Source: Clostridia bacterium (lineage in GTDB: Bacteria; Bacillota; DAOUPZ01). Taken from it: 64,000 nucleotides of DNA. Positions 25,206 through 32,980 of this stretch are shown one piece after another; the first letter of the stretch is position 1, and the number at the start of each line of letters is the position of its first letter. The translations under genes were made by a program, and so were the position numbers. Below the pieces are notes generated by a model. It was not told where the DNA came from and did no database searches. It worked only from the letters and a program-made list of their open reading frames with translations. Location: positions 1 to 64,000 of the forward strand of contig DAOUPZ010000003.1 of the NCBI GenBank assembly GCA_030625885.1, read 5' to 3'.

Positions 25206-25931
25206 ATGAGTGAAAAAGTGTCAATATTAGATATTCCTATTAGTAATCTAACCTTGTCACAGGCATTGAAAACAGCAACAGACTATTTAAAACAACCTGC
25301 TTGCCATATGATTTTTACCCCAAATTCTGAAATGTTAATGGTTGCACAAAAAGATCCGGAATTAAAAATGGTACTACAACAAGGTGATGTGGTTGTTCCA
25401 GATGGAATTGGTGTTGTGATTGCTTCCCGGTTATTAGGGCATGCCTTGCCTGAACGTGTAACGGGGTTTGATATGATGCACTCATTTCTAGAACGGGGGG
25501 ATCAGTACAACTATTCTTTCTATTTTCTCGGAGGGAAACCAGGAATTACAGATATTATGGTTGAGAATATTCAAAAAAAGTATCCTCAACTTAAAATTTG
25601 TGGGCATCATCATGGATATTTTGACATTAAAGAGGAAAATGCTATACTGGAGGAAATTAATCAATTAAAGCCTGATTTTCTTTTTGTAGCACTGGGTATG
25701 GGGAAACAGGAAAAATGGATTTATGCTAACCGAGAAAAAATGAATACCCATATTGCTATGGGAGTAGGTGGAAGTTTTGATGTTTTTGCTGGTAAAGTCA
25801 AACGCGCACCTGTTTTCTTTCAAAAAACTGGATTAGAATGGTTTTATCGCTTGATACAAGAACCATGGCGGTATAAGCGTATGATGGCATTACCATACTT
25901 TATATTGAAAGTGCTGCAACAAAAGAAATAA
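25206..25931 (+). CDS. WecG/TagA/CpsF family glycosyltransferase
   Basis: 241 residues from ATG 25206 (GTGGTG lies at proper distance; upstream in-frame GTGs lack a site). GT26 motifs are present: TPNSEMLMVAQ, DGIGVVIASRLLG, ERVTGFDMM, FFLGGKPG and VALGMGKQEKW with GVGGSFDVFAGKVKRAP. TagA adds N-acetylmannosamine to undecaprenyl-PP-GlcNAc, making the linkage unit for wall polymers. Next to csaB, it supports synthesis of a peptidoglycan-linked secondary polymer. Confidence 0.92.
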   Translation: MSEKVSILDIPISNLTLSQALKTATDYLKQPACHMIFTPNSEMLMVAQKDPELKMVLQQGDVVVPDGIGVVIASRLLGHALPERVTGFDMMHSFLERGDQYNYSFYFLGGKPGITDIMVENIQKKYPQLKICGHHHGYFDIKEENAILEEINQLKPDFLFVALGMGKQEKWIYANREKMNTHIAMGVGGSFDVFAGKVKRAPVFFQKTGLEWFYRLIQEPWRYKRMMALPYFILKVLQQKK

Positions 25932-25955
25932 TGCTGACATGAGGGAGGCATCCCA

Positions 25956-26801
25956 TTGAAAAAGAGAATTTTTGAGTATTCAGGTATTATTTTGGGTTGT
26001 TTTATAATAGCTATGGGGTTTAATCTATTTCTTATTCCCAATAAAATTGCGCCTGGTGGGCTTTCTGGACTGGCAACCATTTTGTATTATCTATTTGGTT
26101 TTCCTGTAGGTATGATGATGCTGGTATTTAATATTCCTCTTTTAATAATCGGCGTCAAAAAATTAGGATTGCATTTTGGGACACGTACCATTTTTGGCAG
26201 CATTGTGCTATCATTATTTATTGATGGAAGCGCACCGTTTTTACCCACATTAACCACGAATATACTATTGGCAGCTTTATTTGGTGGTATAATTATGGGA
26301 CTTGGTTTGGGGATCGTATTCAAGTTTAAGGGAACTACAGGGGGAACGGATATTATCGCGCGGCTCATTTATGATTATACCGATATCCGTATCGGACAGG
26401 CAATGCTTATGATAGATTTTATTGTCATTACGTTTGCTGCATTTGTTTTTCGGGATGCAGATTTAGCACTTTATGCTTTGATTGCGATCTATGTTGCCAG
26501 TAAAGCCATTGATTTAGCGCAAGGTGGTGTGAATTATGCTAAAGCGGCGCTTATCATTTCTGATCATACAGAAATCATAGGGGAAGCCATTTTAAAAGAT
26601 ATGGGTCGTGGGGTAACTGCATTAAGAGGACAGGGTCTCTATACACAAACACTCAAAGATGTGCTTTTATGCGTACTGCCTCGTTCGGAAGTTTCTGAAC
26701 TCAAAGATATTGTTAAAAAAGCAGATCAAAAAGCTTTTGTTATTATCACTAATGTATATGAGGTTTTAGGAGAAGGATTTGAAAAATATCAACTAAAGTA
26801 A
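25956..26801 (+). CDS. YitT family membrane protein
   Basis: 281 residues; TTG start behind GAGGGAGG (8-base spacing). Five to six hydrophobic segments occupy residues 5-180 (YSGIILGCFIIAMGFNLFLI, GGLSGLATILYYLFG), followed by a cytoplasmic DUF2179 domain (RGVTALRGQGLYT, VLLCVLPRSEVSELK). YitT proteins are widespread in Bacillota and lack an established function; transport is suspected. It ends the surface-polymer block. Confidence 0.88.
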   Translation: MKKRIFEYSGIILGCFIIAMGFNLFLIPNKIAPGGLSGLATILYYLFGFPVGMMMLVFNIPLLIIGVKKLGLHFGTRTIFGSIVLSLFIDGSAPFLPTLTTNILLAALFGGIIMGLGLGIVFKFKGTTGGTDIIARLIYDYTDIRIGQAMLMIDFIVITFAAFVFRDADLALYALIAIYVASKAIDLAQGGVNYAKAALIISDHTEIIGEAILKDMGRGVTALRGQGLYTQTLKDVLLCVLPRSEVSELKDIVKKADQKAFVIITNVYEVLGEGFEKYQLK

Positions 26802-26830
26802 GGGATAACGAAATATATTTTCTTATCCCT
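26801..26830 (+). terminator. Hairpin between yitT and transketolase
   Basis: AGGGATAA and TTATCCCT form an 8-bp stem immediately at the yitT stop. No T tract follows, so it may be a weak terminator or an RNA-processing or stability element. Confidence 0.35.
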
Positions 26831-26860
26831 AAGTGTTCGAAAAGGAGAGTAGATAAAGAT

Positions 26861-27661
26861 ATGCAACATTTAGAAGTGACTGCAAAAAAGATTAGACGAC
26901 ATATCATTGAAATGATTGGTACCGCGAATTCGGGTCATCCAGGTGGTTCCTTATCAGCAACTGAAATTGTGACATCTTTATATTTTGATGTCATGAACAT
27001 TGATCCTGAAAATCCTGCCGATCCTAAGCGGGATCGATTTGTTCTCTCTAAAGGGCATGCTGCTCCTGTACTATATGCAGCATTAGCTGAAAAAGGTTTT
27101 TTCCCAGTAGAAGAATTAAAAACATTGCGTCAGATTAATTCCCGCCTTCAAGGACATCCTGCAAAACATAAGTTGCCTGGGATAGAATCATCAACAGGTT
27201 CATTAGGGCAGGGAATTTCAACGGCAGTTGGTATGGCTTTAGCGGGGAAATTGGACCAAAGCGATTATCGCGTTTTTTGTCTTTTAGGTGATGGTGAAAT
27301 ACAGGAAGGGCAGGTTTGGGAAGCCGCGATGGCAGCAGCGCATTATAAATTATCTAATCTGGTTGCTATTGTTGATAATAATGGGTTGCAAATAGATGGA
27401 TCGATCTCTGATGTGATGTCACCTAATCCCATTGATAAGAAATGGGCGTCTTTTGGCTGGGAAGTCATCACAGTCGATGGACACGATTTCAAACAAATCA
27501 TAGATGCACTGAATAAAGGTAAAAGTACCGATAAACCTTTATTAATCTTAGCAAAAACGACAAAAGGAAAGTGTATTTCCTTTATGGAAAATTTGGCGGA
27601 TTGGCATGGTAAAGCACCTTCGGCAGAACAAGTGCAATGTGCTTTGGAAGAATTGAAGTAA
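26861..27661 (+). CDS. Transketolase, N-terminal (TPP-binding) subunit
   Basis: 266 residues, equivalent to the first half of classical transketolase. It holds the thiamine diphosphate motif GDGEIQEGQVWEAAMAAAHY ending near NLVAIVDNNGLQIDG, and the substrate residues in GTANSGHPGGSLS and SKGHAAPVLYA. Together with the next gene it forms a split transketolase, common in Clostridia, for interconverting pentose and hexose phosphates. Start ATG behind AAAGGAGAG. Confidence 0.93.
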   Translation: MQHLEVTAKKIRRHIIEMIGTANSGHPGGSLSATEIVTSLYFDVMNIDPENPADPKRDRFVLSKGHAAPVLYAALAEKGFFPVEELKTLRQINSRLQGHPAKHKLPGIESSTGSLGQGISTAVGMALAGKLDQSDYRVFCLLGDGEIQEGQVWEAAMAAAHYKLSNLVAIVDNNGLQIDGSISDVMSPNPIDKKWASFGWEVITVDGHDFKQIIDALNKGKSTDKPLLILAKTTKGKCISFMENLADWHGKAPSAEQVQCALEELK

Positions 27662-27727
27662 TATAATTTCTAGTTTTGAGTTAATATGTCTATTTTGAAC
27701 TTTAAATTTCTAAATGGGGTGAAAGTT

Positions 27728-28672
27728 TTGACAGAAATAAAGAAAATGGCGACAAGAGATGCATATGGAAATGCACTGGTTGAGCTTGGAAAAGAGCATG
27801 AAGATATTGTAGTATTGGATGCGGATTTATCAAAATCCACTAAAACAAATACATTCGCAAAAGAATTTCCGGAACGTTTTTTTGATATGGGGATTGCAGA
27901 ACAAAATATGATGGGTGTTGCGGCCGGATTGGCAGCAGCAGGCAAGGTTCCCTTTGCCAGCTCCTTTGCAATTTTTGCAACCGGACGGGCATATGAACAA
28001 ATTCGTAACTCAATTTGTTACTCCAAGTTAAATGTAAAAGTCGCGGCGACACATGCCGGCCTTACGGTAGGAGAAGACGGTGCCACGCATCAAGCACTTG
28101 AGGATATTGCATTAATGAGAGCCATTCCTAATATGACCGTATTGGTGCCAGCAGATGGAGTAGAAGCACTTCAAGCTGTAAAAGCAGCTTATGAATTAAA
28201 TGGGCCAGTGTATATTCGACTTGGGAGACCTAAAGTAGATGCAGTTTTTACAGAAGATTATGAATTTAAAATTGGTAAGGCGGCCTACCTCCGTAAAGGT
28301 AAAGATGTTACCCTTATTGGGACCGGATTCATGACTTCAGAAGCTTTAAAAGCAGCTGATATACTTGCTGCAGAAGGAATTGATGCTGAAGTGATTAATA
28401 TCTCTACGATTAAACCGCTTGATGAAGAAACAATCATAGAATCCGCAACTAAGACACGTTGTATGGTAACTGCAGAAGAACATAATATTATTGGTGGTTT
28501 AGGAAGTGCAGTTGCAGAAACATTAGTTAGTCATTGTCCAGTACCTATGGAACGTGTTGGTGTTAATGATACGTTTGGTGAATCGGGAAAACCGGCTGAT
28601 TTGATGCAAAAATATGGATTGACTGCCAAAGATATTGCAGATGCGGCGAAGAAAGTATTAGCCAGGAAGTAA
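27728..28672 (+). CDS. Transketolase, C-terminal (pyrimidine-binding) subunit
   Basis: 314 residues from TTG 27728, preferred because GGGGTGAAAG ends just before it; the upstream ATG at 27686 lacks a site. MATRDAYGNALVELG, DMGIAEQNMMGVAAGLA (with the TPP-activating Glu) and HAGLTVGEDGATHQ are typical of the Pyr and C-terminal domains. Pairs with the preceding gene in a heterotetramer. A long terminator closes the operon. Confidence 0.92.
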   Translation: MTEIKKMATRDAYGNALVELGKEHEDIVVLDADLSKSTKTNTFAKEFPERFFDMGIAEQNMMGVAAGLAAAGKVPFASSFAIFATGRAYEQIRNSICYSKLNVKVAATHAGLTVGEDGATHQALEDIALMRAIPNMTVLVPADGVEALQAVKAAYELNGPVYIRLGRPKVDAVFTEDYEFKIGKAAYLRKGKDVTLIGTGFMTSEALKAADILAAEGIDAEVINISTIKPLDEETIIESATKTRCMVTAEEHNIIGGLGSAVAETLVSHCPVPMERVGVNDTFGESGKPADLMQKYGLTAKDIADAAKKVLARK

Positions 28673-28715
28673 GAAAAATACTTAAAGGTTTATTGAGTAT
28701 CATAAAATTTATAAT

Positions 28716-28757
28716 AAAAGACACTAACTTAAAAATTTTTAAGTTAGTGTCTTTTAT
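28716..28757 (+). terminator. Intrinsic terminator after the transketolase genes
   Basis: AAAAGACACTAACTTAAAAA pairs perfectly with its complement in 28736-28755. The perfect symmetry would also allow termination on the other strand. Confidence 0.8.
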
Positions 28758-28941
28758 ATTTGTATCTCATTGATTTGAAAAACAAGAAGAATAGATTTAG
28801 AAAATACTTTCAAAAATATAGACAAAATGATACAATATGAGTACGTAAATATGTTATATAATTCATTATTTGTATTTATTTTCTTAATTATTGATAATAT
28901 TGCTACTTGAAAAATATAGAACCCAAAAGGAGGTTAAGATG

Positions 28942-29235
28942 ATGTCAGAGAAGAGAGATTATAGAGCTGAAGTGATTCTTAAAGCGATGAAGGATGAGGA
29001 TTTCAGGCAAAAACTTTTGGACAATCCCAAAGCAGTTATTGAACATGAACTGGGAATCATCATACCCGACCAGGTCAATATCCAAGTGTTAGAAGAAAAA
29101 CTTAAAGCTGCATCAAAACAAGAATTAACAGATGATGAACTGGATAGGGTTGTCGGAGGTGGTGTTTTTTGGGATAAATTTTGGGATTTTTTAGAAGGAG
29201 GCCATGATTGGAGTTCAGAAGGAGCAGGTGTTTAA
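28942..29235 (+). CDS. NHLP-type RiPP precursor peptide, copy 1
   Basis: 97 residues from ATG 28942 behind AAAAGGAGG (another ATG lies 3 bases earlier). The leader (1-73) carries LKAMKDEDFRQKLLDNPKAV, ELGIIIPDQVNIQVLEE and ELTDDELDRVVGGG, the nitrile hydratase alpha-like leader (NHLP/TIGR03793) ending in a double-glycine site. The core after GG is 23-24 residues, aromatic-rich (VFWDKFWDFLEGGHDW) and without Cys or Thr, so it is an unlikely lanthipeptide or thiazole peptide. No modification enzyme, C39 peptidase or exporter is encoded nearby. Sister copy follows 50 bases later. Confidence 0.87.
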   Translation: MSEKRDYRAEVILKAMKDEDFRQKLLDNPKAVIEHELGIIIPDQVNIQVLEEKLKAASKQELTDDELDRVVGGGVFWDKFWDFLEGGHDWSSEGAGV

Positions 29236-29284
29236 TGCTGCATACCTTTTCATTTAATATAAAACCCAAAAGGAGATGAAGATA

Positions 29285-29590
29285 ATGTCACAACAGAGAG
29301 ATTACAGAGCTGAAATTACTCTTAAAGCGATGAAGGATGAGGATTTCAGGCAAAAACTTCTGGATAATCCCAAAGCTGTTATGGAACATGAACTGGGGAT
29401 CGTCATACCGGATAAAATCAACATTCAAGTGTTAGAAGAAAAACATGATAATTTTTACCTTGTTCTGCCGCCCAAAGCTTCTTCAGAGCAAGAATTAACA
29501 GATGATGAATTGGATAGTGTTGCTGGTGGGAATCATAGTTTTTGGTATTACGTTAATCGTTTTATGACTGCTTTGGGAGATGGTCACTAG
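29285..29590 (+). CDS. NHLP-type RiPP precursor peptide, copy 2
   Basis: 101 residues from ATG 29285; an in-frame ATG 9 bases earlier directly abuts the AAAAGGAG site. The first 53 residues are almost identical to copy 1 in protein and DNA. A 10-residue insertion (HDNFYLVLPP region) precedes ELTDDELDSVAGG, and the 19-residue core (NHSFWYYVNRFMTALGDGH) differs completely from copy 1. It too lacks Cys. Both genes share an ACCCAAAAGGAG leader, pointing to tandem duplication with core diversification. Maturation and export must be supplied from elsewhere, if they occur. Confidence 0.87.
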   Translation: MSQQRDYRAEITLKAMKDEDFRQKLLDNPKAVMEHELGIVIPDKINIQVLEEKHDNFYLVLPPKASSEQELTDDELDSVAGGNHSFWYYVNRFMTALGDGH

Positions 29591-29629
29591 AAAAATCAAA
29601 TTTTAAAGGCAAGGATCTTGGATTGGAAA

Positions 29630-29716
29630 ATGCAAAAGCATGAAGCGCTTCTTTATGGCGGTTTTAATTCATTTGTGGATCGGTGTATAAATGAAGAGGA
29701 TGAGTCAGTAAAATAA
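29630..29716 (+). CDS. Possible 28-residue peptide or gene remnant
   Basis: Reads MQKHEALLYGGFNSFVDRCI then NEEDESVK and stops 2 bases before a terminator stem. A TTG 12 bases upstream is an alternative start; neither has a strong ribosome site. It could be a small peptide of the NHLP locus or the tail of a deleted gene. The remaining part of this 343-base gap up to ftsE is AT-rich with no other clear signal. Confidence 0.25.
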   Translation: MQKHEALLYGGFNSFVDRCINEEDESVK

Positions 29717-29717
29717 G

Positions 29718-29755
29718 AAAAATAGCCTAGTCCTAGGCTATTTTTCTTATTTTGA
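29718..29755 (+). terminator. Intrinsic terminator of the NHLP locus
   Basis: AAAAATAGCCTAG pairs with CTAGGCTATTTTT around a 2-base centre, followed by CTTATTTT. It marks the 3' end of a transcript that would hold both NHLP genes. Confidence 0.8.
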
Positions 29756-29933
29756 ACGATCTCATTAGATTTAAAGGGTTTTGTCATGTTTTGACGAATG
29801 ATATTTAGGAATACCTTATGAATGAACGGTTGTATTTTTTATAATCTGTTGGTATGATAATATATGTACTAATTGTCTTAAAACATAATATATCTTGTAA
29901 ATTAAATATTGCTTAAATATTGGAGTGTAAGAG

Positions 29934-30614
29934 ATGATCAAAATGTTTAATGTAACGAAGAGATATGAGAATGGTATTATTGCGTTGGATAATATATCTG
30001 TCAGTATTGATAAAGAAGAATTTGTTTTCATTGTTGGTCCCAGTGGTGCAGGAAAATCTACATTAATAAAACTTATTTACCGTGAAATATTACCTACAAT
30101 GGGACAAGTTATTATTAATGGCAGGAACATTAATCGATTTAAGAAAAAGGAAATTCCGTATTTTCGCAGAAATATAGGCGTGATCTTTCAAGACTTTCGT
30201 CTTATTGAGACAAAGACAGTTTTTGAAAATATCTCCTTTACTTTAGAAGTTACAGAGACACCGACAAAAGAAATAAAACGTCGGGTTTACAATGTTTTGG
30301 AAATGGTAGGATTGACCCATAAAGCTGACGCCCTCCCTTTGCAGCTCTCAGGAGGAGAGCAGCAGCGGACGGCAATTGCCAGGGCAATTGTTAATAATCC
30401 TTCTCTTGTCGTGGCAGATGAGCCAACAGGTAATCTGGATCCCAAAACATCACGACAAATTATGGATATATTTAAAGAAATCAATATGCGGGGGGCTACA
30501 GTGGTTATTGCTTCTCATGCTTTAGACATTATAAATGAAATGAATAAACGTACGATAGTTGTCGAAAATCATAGAATAAAAAAGGATATTAAAAAGGGGG
30601 CAGTTTGTATATGA
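29934..30614 (+). CDS. ftsE: Cell division ATP-binding protein FtsE
   Basis: 226 residues, the standard FtsE length. Walker [10 protein letters not shown] at 35-43, signature [16 protein letters not shown], Walker [13 protein letters not shown] and the FtsE-like [18 protein letters not shown]-loop are intact. FtsE and FtsX form a membrane complex that transmits ATP hydrolysis to periplasmic murein hydrolases; the next two genes encode FtsX and such a hydrolase. The stop overlaps the ftsX ATG. Confidence 0.96.
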   Translation: MIKMFNVTKRYENGIIALDNISVSIDKEEFVFIVGPSGAGKSTLIKLIYREILPTMGQVIINGRNINRFKKKEIPYFRRNIGVIFQDFRLIETKTVFENISFTLEVTETPTKEIKRRVYNVLEMVGLTHKADALPLQLSGGEQQRTAIARAIVNNPSLVVADEPTGNLDPKTSRQIMDIFKEINMRGATVVIASHALDIINEMNKRTIVVENHRIKKDIKKGAVCI

Positions 30615-31498
30615 AGATGCATTCCTTACGTTATGCCCTCAAGCAAGCACTAAAAAACATAAAAAGAAATGGTTTAATGAGTTTGATTTCTGTTAGCACG
30701 GTTACCATTACCCTTAGTATTTTAGGGATATTAATTTTATTAGTCAGTAATCTGAATTTTTTTGCCACGAATTTAGAGCAAAAATTAGAAATATCTGCAT
30801 TTTTAGCAGAAGGCCTTTCGCAATCACAACAAAATCAAATAGAAGATCAATTGCTTGCTTTTGATAATATTCAAGAAGTTACTTTTGTTTCTAAAGAGGA
30901 AGCGCTTAAGAATCTTGAAGAAAGTATGGTCGATAAAAAGGATTTGTTCGATACAATCAGAGAAGATAACCCTTTGCCGGATTCTTTTGAAGTTCATGTT
31001 AACGAAGTGGAAGGTATACCGGCAACCGCCAACTATATTAAGGATATTGAAGGTGTACAAGAAGTCTATTATGGACAGGATATCGTCGAACAATTACTTA
31101 CGCTAACGAAAACACTTCGTAAGGCGGGTACTGTTTTTATGGGTTTGCTGTTACTTGCAACCATGTTTTTAATATCGAATACCATTAAATTAACTGTTTT
31201 TGCGAGACGAAAAGAAATTGAAATTATGAAACTGGTTGGTGCAACGAATTGGTTTATACGCTGGCCTTTTATGTTAGAAGGCATTTTTATCGGAAGTTTT
31301 GGTTCACTCATATCTATCTTTATTATTTTTCAAATCTACCGTCTCATCCTTGTTAAGATCTATCAATCGATTCCTTTCATACCTTTTTTGACGAATAATC
31401 ATTTAATGTTAACGATTTCTATAAGTATTTTCTTTTTTGGACTCACGATTGGTACGTTAGGCAGCGGTTTTTCTTTGAGAAAATTTTTAGATGTATAG
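30611..31498 (+). CDS. ftsX: Cell division protein FtsX
   Basis: 295 residues from ATG 30611 (ATGA overlap with ftsE, AAGGGGG upstream). One N-terminal membrane helix (about 20-45), an extracytoplasmic domain (about 50-165) and three C-terminal helices give the FtsX topology, with FARRKEIEIMKLVGATNWF conserved between helices 2 and 3. The extracellular loop of FtsX binds and activates hydrolases with coiled coils, consistent with the following gene. Confidence 0.95.
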   Translation: MKMHSLRYALKQALKNIKRNGLMSLISVSTVTITLSILGILILLVSNLNFFATNLEQKLEISAFLAEGLSQSQQNQIEDQLLAFDNIQEVTFVSKEEALKNLEESMVDKKDLFDTIREDNPLPDSFEVHVNEVEGIPATANYIKDIEGVQEVYYGQDIVEQLLTLTKTLRKAGTVFMGLLLLATMFLISNTIKLTVFARRKEIEIMKLVGATNWFIRWPFMLEGIFIGSFGSLISIFIIFQIYRLILVKIYQSIPFIPFLTNNHLMLTISISIFFFGLTIGTLGSGFSLRKFLDV

Positions 31499-31565
31499 GA
31501 AAACTGATTTGTTTTTAAGAGGAAAACCAGAGTGTAAAGAAATGACTGAGAAAGGAAGCGGGAGC

Positions 31566-32693
31566 ATGATGTATTCTAGATTTTTAAAATTGTTTGCTGT
31601 CATTACATTATTTTTTGTAGTTATAACGGTTATCCCACTGCAGGCTTCTGAATTAGAGGAACAAGAACAAAAACTTAATTCTGTTAAACAACAAATTAAT
31701 CAACAACAAGGGAAATTAACCCAAAAGAAAAAAGAAGAAAGAAGATTACTTTCTGACTTGGATTCTATTGAAAAAAACATAGAATCTGCCCAAAGTCAAT
31801 TAAATAAAATTGAAAGTAGACTTGGTACAACAAAGAATGAAATCGTAAAAAATCAAGGAGAAATTGAAAAAACTAAAGAAGAATTAGATAAGCATACTGA
31901 GCAATTAGGTAAACGTTTAAAAGAAATGTATGTAAAAGGCAATGTAGAATATTTGGAAATTTTGTTGGAGTCAGAAGATTTTTCTGAACTACTAACAAGA
32001 ACGCAATTTATAAAAAGGATTTTTGCTCAAGATGTTGAACTTCAGCAACAAATTAAAACAGAAAAAGAAGCATTAGAAGATAATCAAGAAAATTTAGAAC
32101 AAAAAAAGATATCATTAATTGCTCTGCAAAAAGTCCAGGAAAAACGAGAAGGAGAAATGAAAGTTCAATTAGCATCCCGTGAAAATATTTTAAGAAAGGT
32201 TCAAACTGATCGAAAAGCGTACGAACAGTCAATCAATGAATTAGAGGCTGTTTCACATGATATACAAAAAGAACTGTCAAAAATACCTGGATATAAAGGA
32301 CCTGTTAGTACAGGACCTATGATATGGCCAACGCAAGGACGAGTATCATCGCCATTTGGCTATCGTATACATCCTATATTTAAAACCAAGAAATTACATA
32401 CGGGGATAGATATCGCCGCGCCAATGGGTCGAAACATTGTAGCAGCTAATGATGGTAAAGTACTTTCTGCTGGGTGGAGGAATGGATATGGTAGAACGCT
32501 TATGATCGATCATGGTAAAGGAATTACAACGCTGTATGCACACACTTCCAAGCTATTAGTCAAAAAAGGAGATATTGTATCAAAAGGACAAATTGTAGCA
32601 AAGGTTGGCAGTACGGGATATTCTACGGGACCTCACTTGCACTTTGAAGTTCGAGTGAATGGTGCACCAAAAAACCCTATGGGATGGCTGTAA
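31566..32693 (+). CDS. Murein hydrolase (activator) with coiled coil and M23/LytM domain, EnvC-like
   Basis: 375 residues from ATG 31566 (ATG 31569 is equally possible). A signal sequence (SRFLKLFAVITLFFVVITVI) is followed by a long Gln/Lys/Glu-rich coiled coil (about 28-240) and a C-terminal M23 domain with the zinc ligands in KLHTGIDIAAP and GPHLHFEVRVN. The architecture matches EnvC/PcsB-type partners of FtsEX that cut septal or peripheral peptidoglycan. The coil lies next to the ftsX gene product in function and in gene order. Confidence 0.9.
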   Translation: MMYSRFLKLFAVITLFFVVITVIPLQASELEEQEQKLNSVKQQINQQQGKLTQKKKEERRLLSDLDSIEKNIESAQSQLNKIESRLGTTKNEIVKNQGEIEKTKEELDKHTEQLGKRLKEMYVKGNVEYLEILLESEDFSELLTRTQFIKRIFAQDVELQQQIKTEKEALEDNQENLEQKKISLIALQKVQEKREGEMKVQLASRENILRKVQTDRKAYEQSINELEAVSHDIQKELSKIPGYKGPVSTGPMIWPTQGRVSSPFGYRIHPIFKTKKLHTGIDIAAPMGRNIVAANDGKVLSAGWRNGYGRTLMIDHGKGITTLYAHTSKLLVKKGDIVSKGQIVAKVGSTGYSTGPHLHFEVRVNGAPKNPMGWL

Positions 32694-32714
32694 AAACAGC
32701 CTGCGGCTGTTTTG
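32693..32714 (+). terminator. Hairpin terminator after the M23 gene
   Basis: AAAACAGC pairs with GCTGTTTT over a CTGCG loop, starting at the stop codon; T tract of four lies inside the stem. Confidence 0.55.
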
Positions 32715-32763
32715 AGTTGACAGTTGATAGTTGACAGTTAAAAGACAAAAAGATTAAAAAAAT
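32715..32763. repeat. GACAGTT-type intergenic repeat
   Basis: AGTTGACAGTTGATAGTTGACAGTT in three heptamer-like units followed by AAAAGACAAAAAGATTAAA. A shorter version starts the repeat block after uvrB (36198), where it is joined to GCAGGTA units. Confidence 0.65.
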
Positions 32764-32797
32764 GATAACAGATACATATTGATATAATTGTAAAATA

Positions 32798-32831
32798 AGC
32801 AGGGGACATTAAAGTGTTCTCTGCTTTTTTA
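32798..32831 (+). terminator. Intrinsic terminator upstream of the double P-loop ATPase gene
   Basis: AGCAGGGGA pairs with TTCTCTGCT (G-U pairs) followed by six T. Confidence 0.65.
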
Positions 32832-32980
32832 TACAATAAAGAATTACATTGCGTATTTGCAAGAGCCATTCTAAATACAAAATCTTTATTACAAAGTATA
32901 GATATTTAAAATATATTTTCACCTTCTCATCATATAATGAATAATAATAGTTGAAGGAGAAAAAGAGGAGGTATTAGAAT

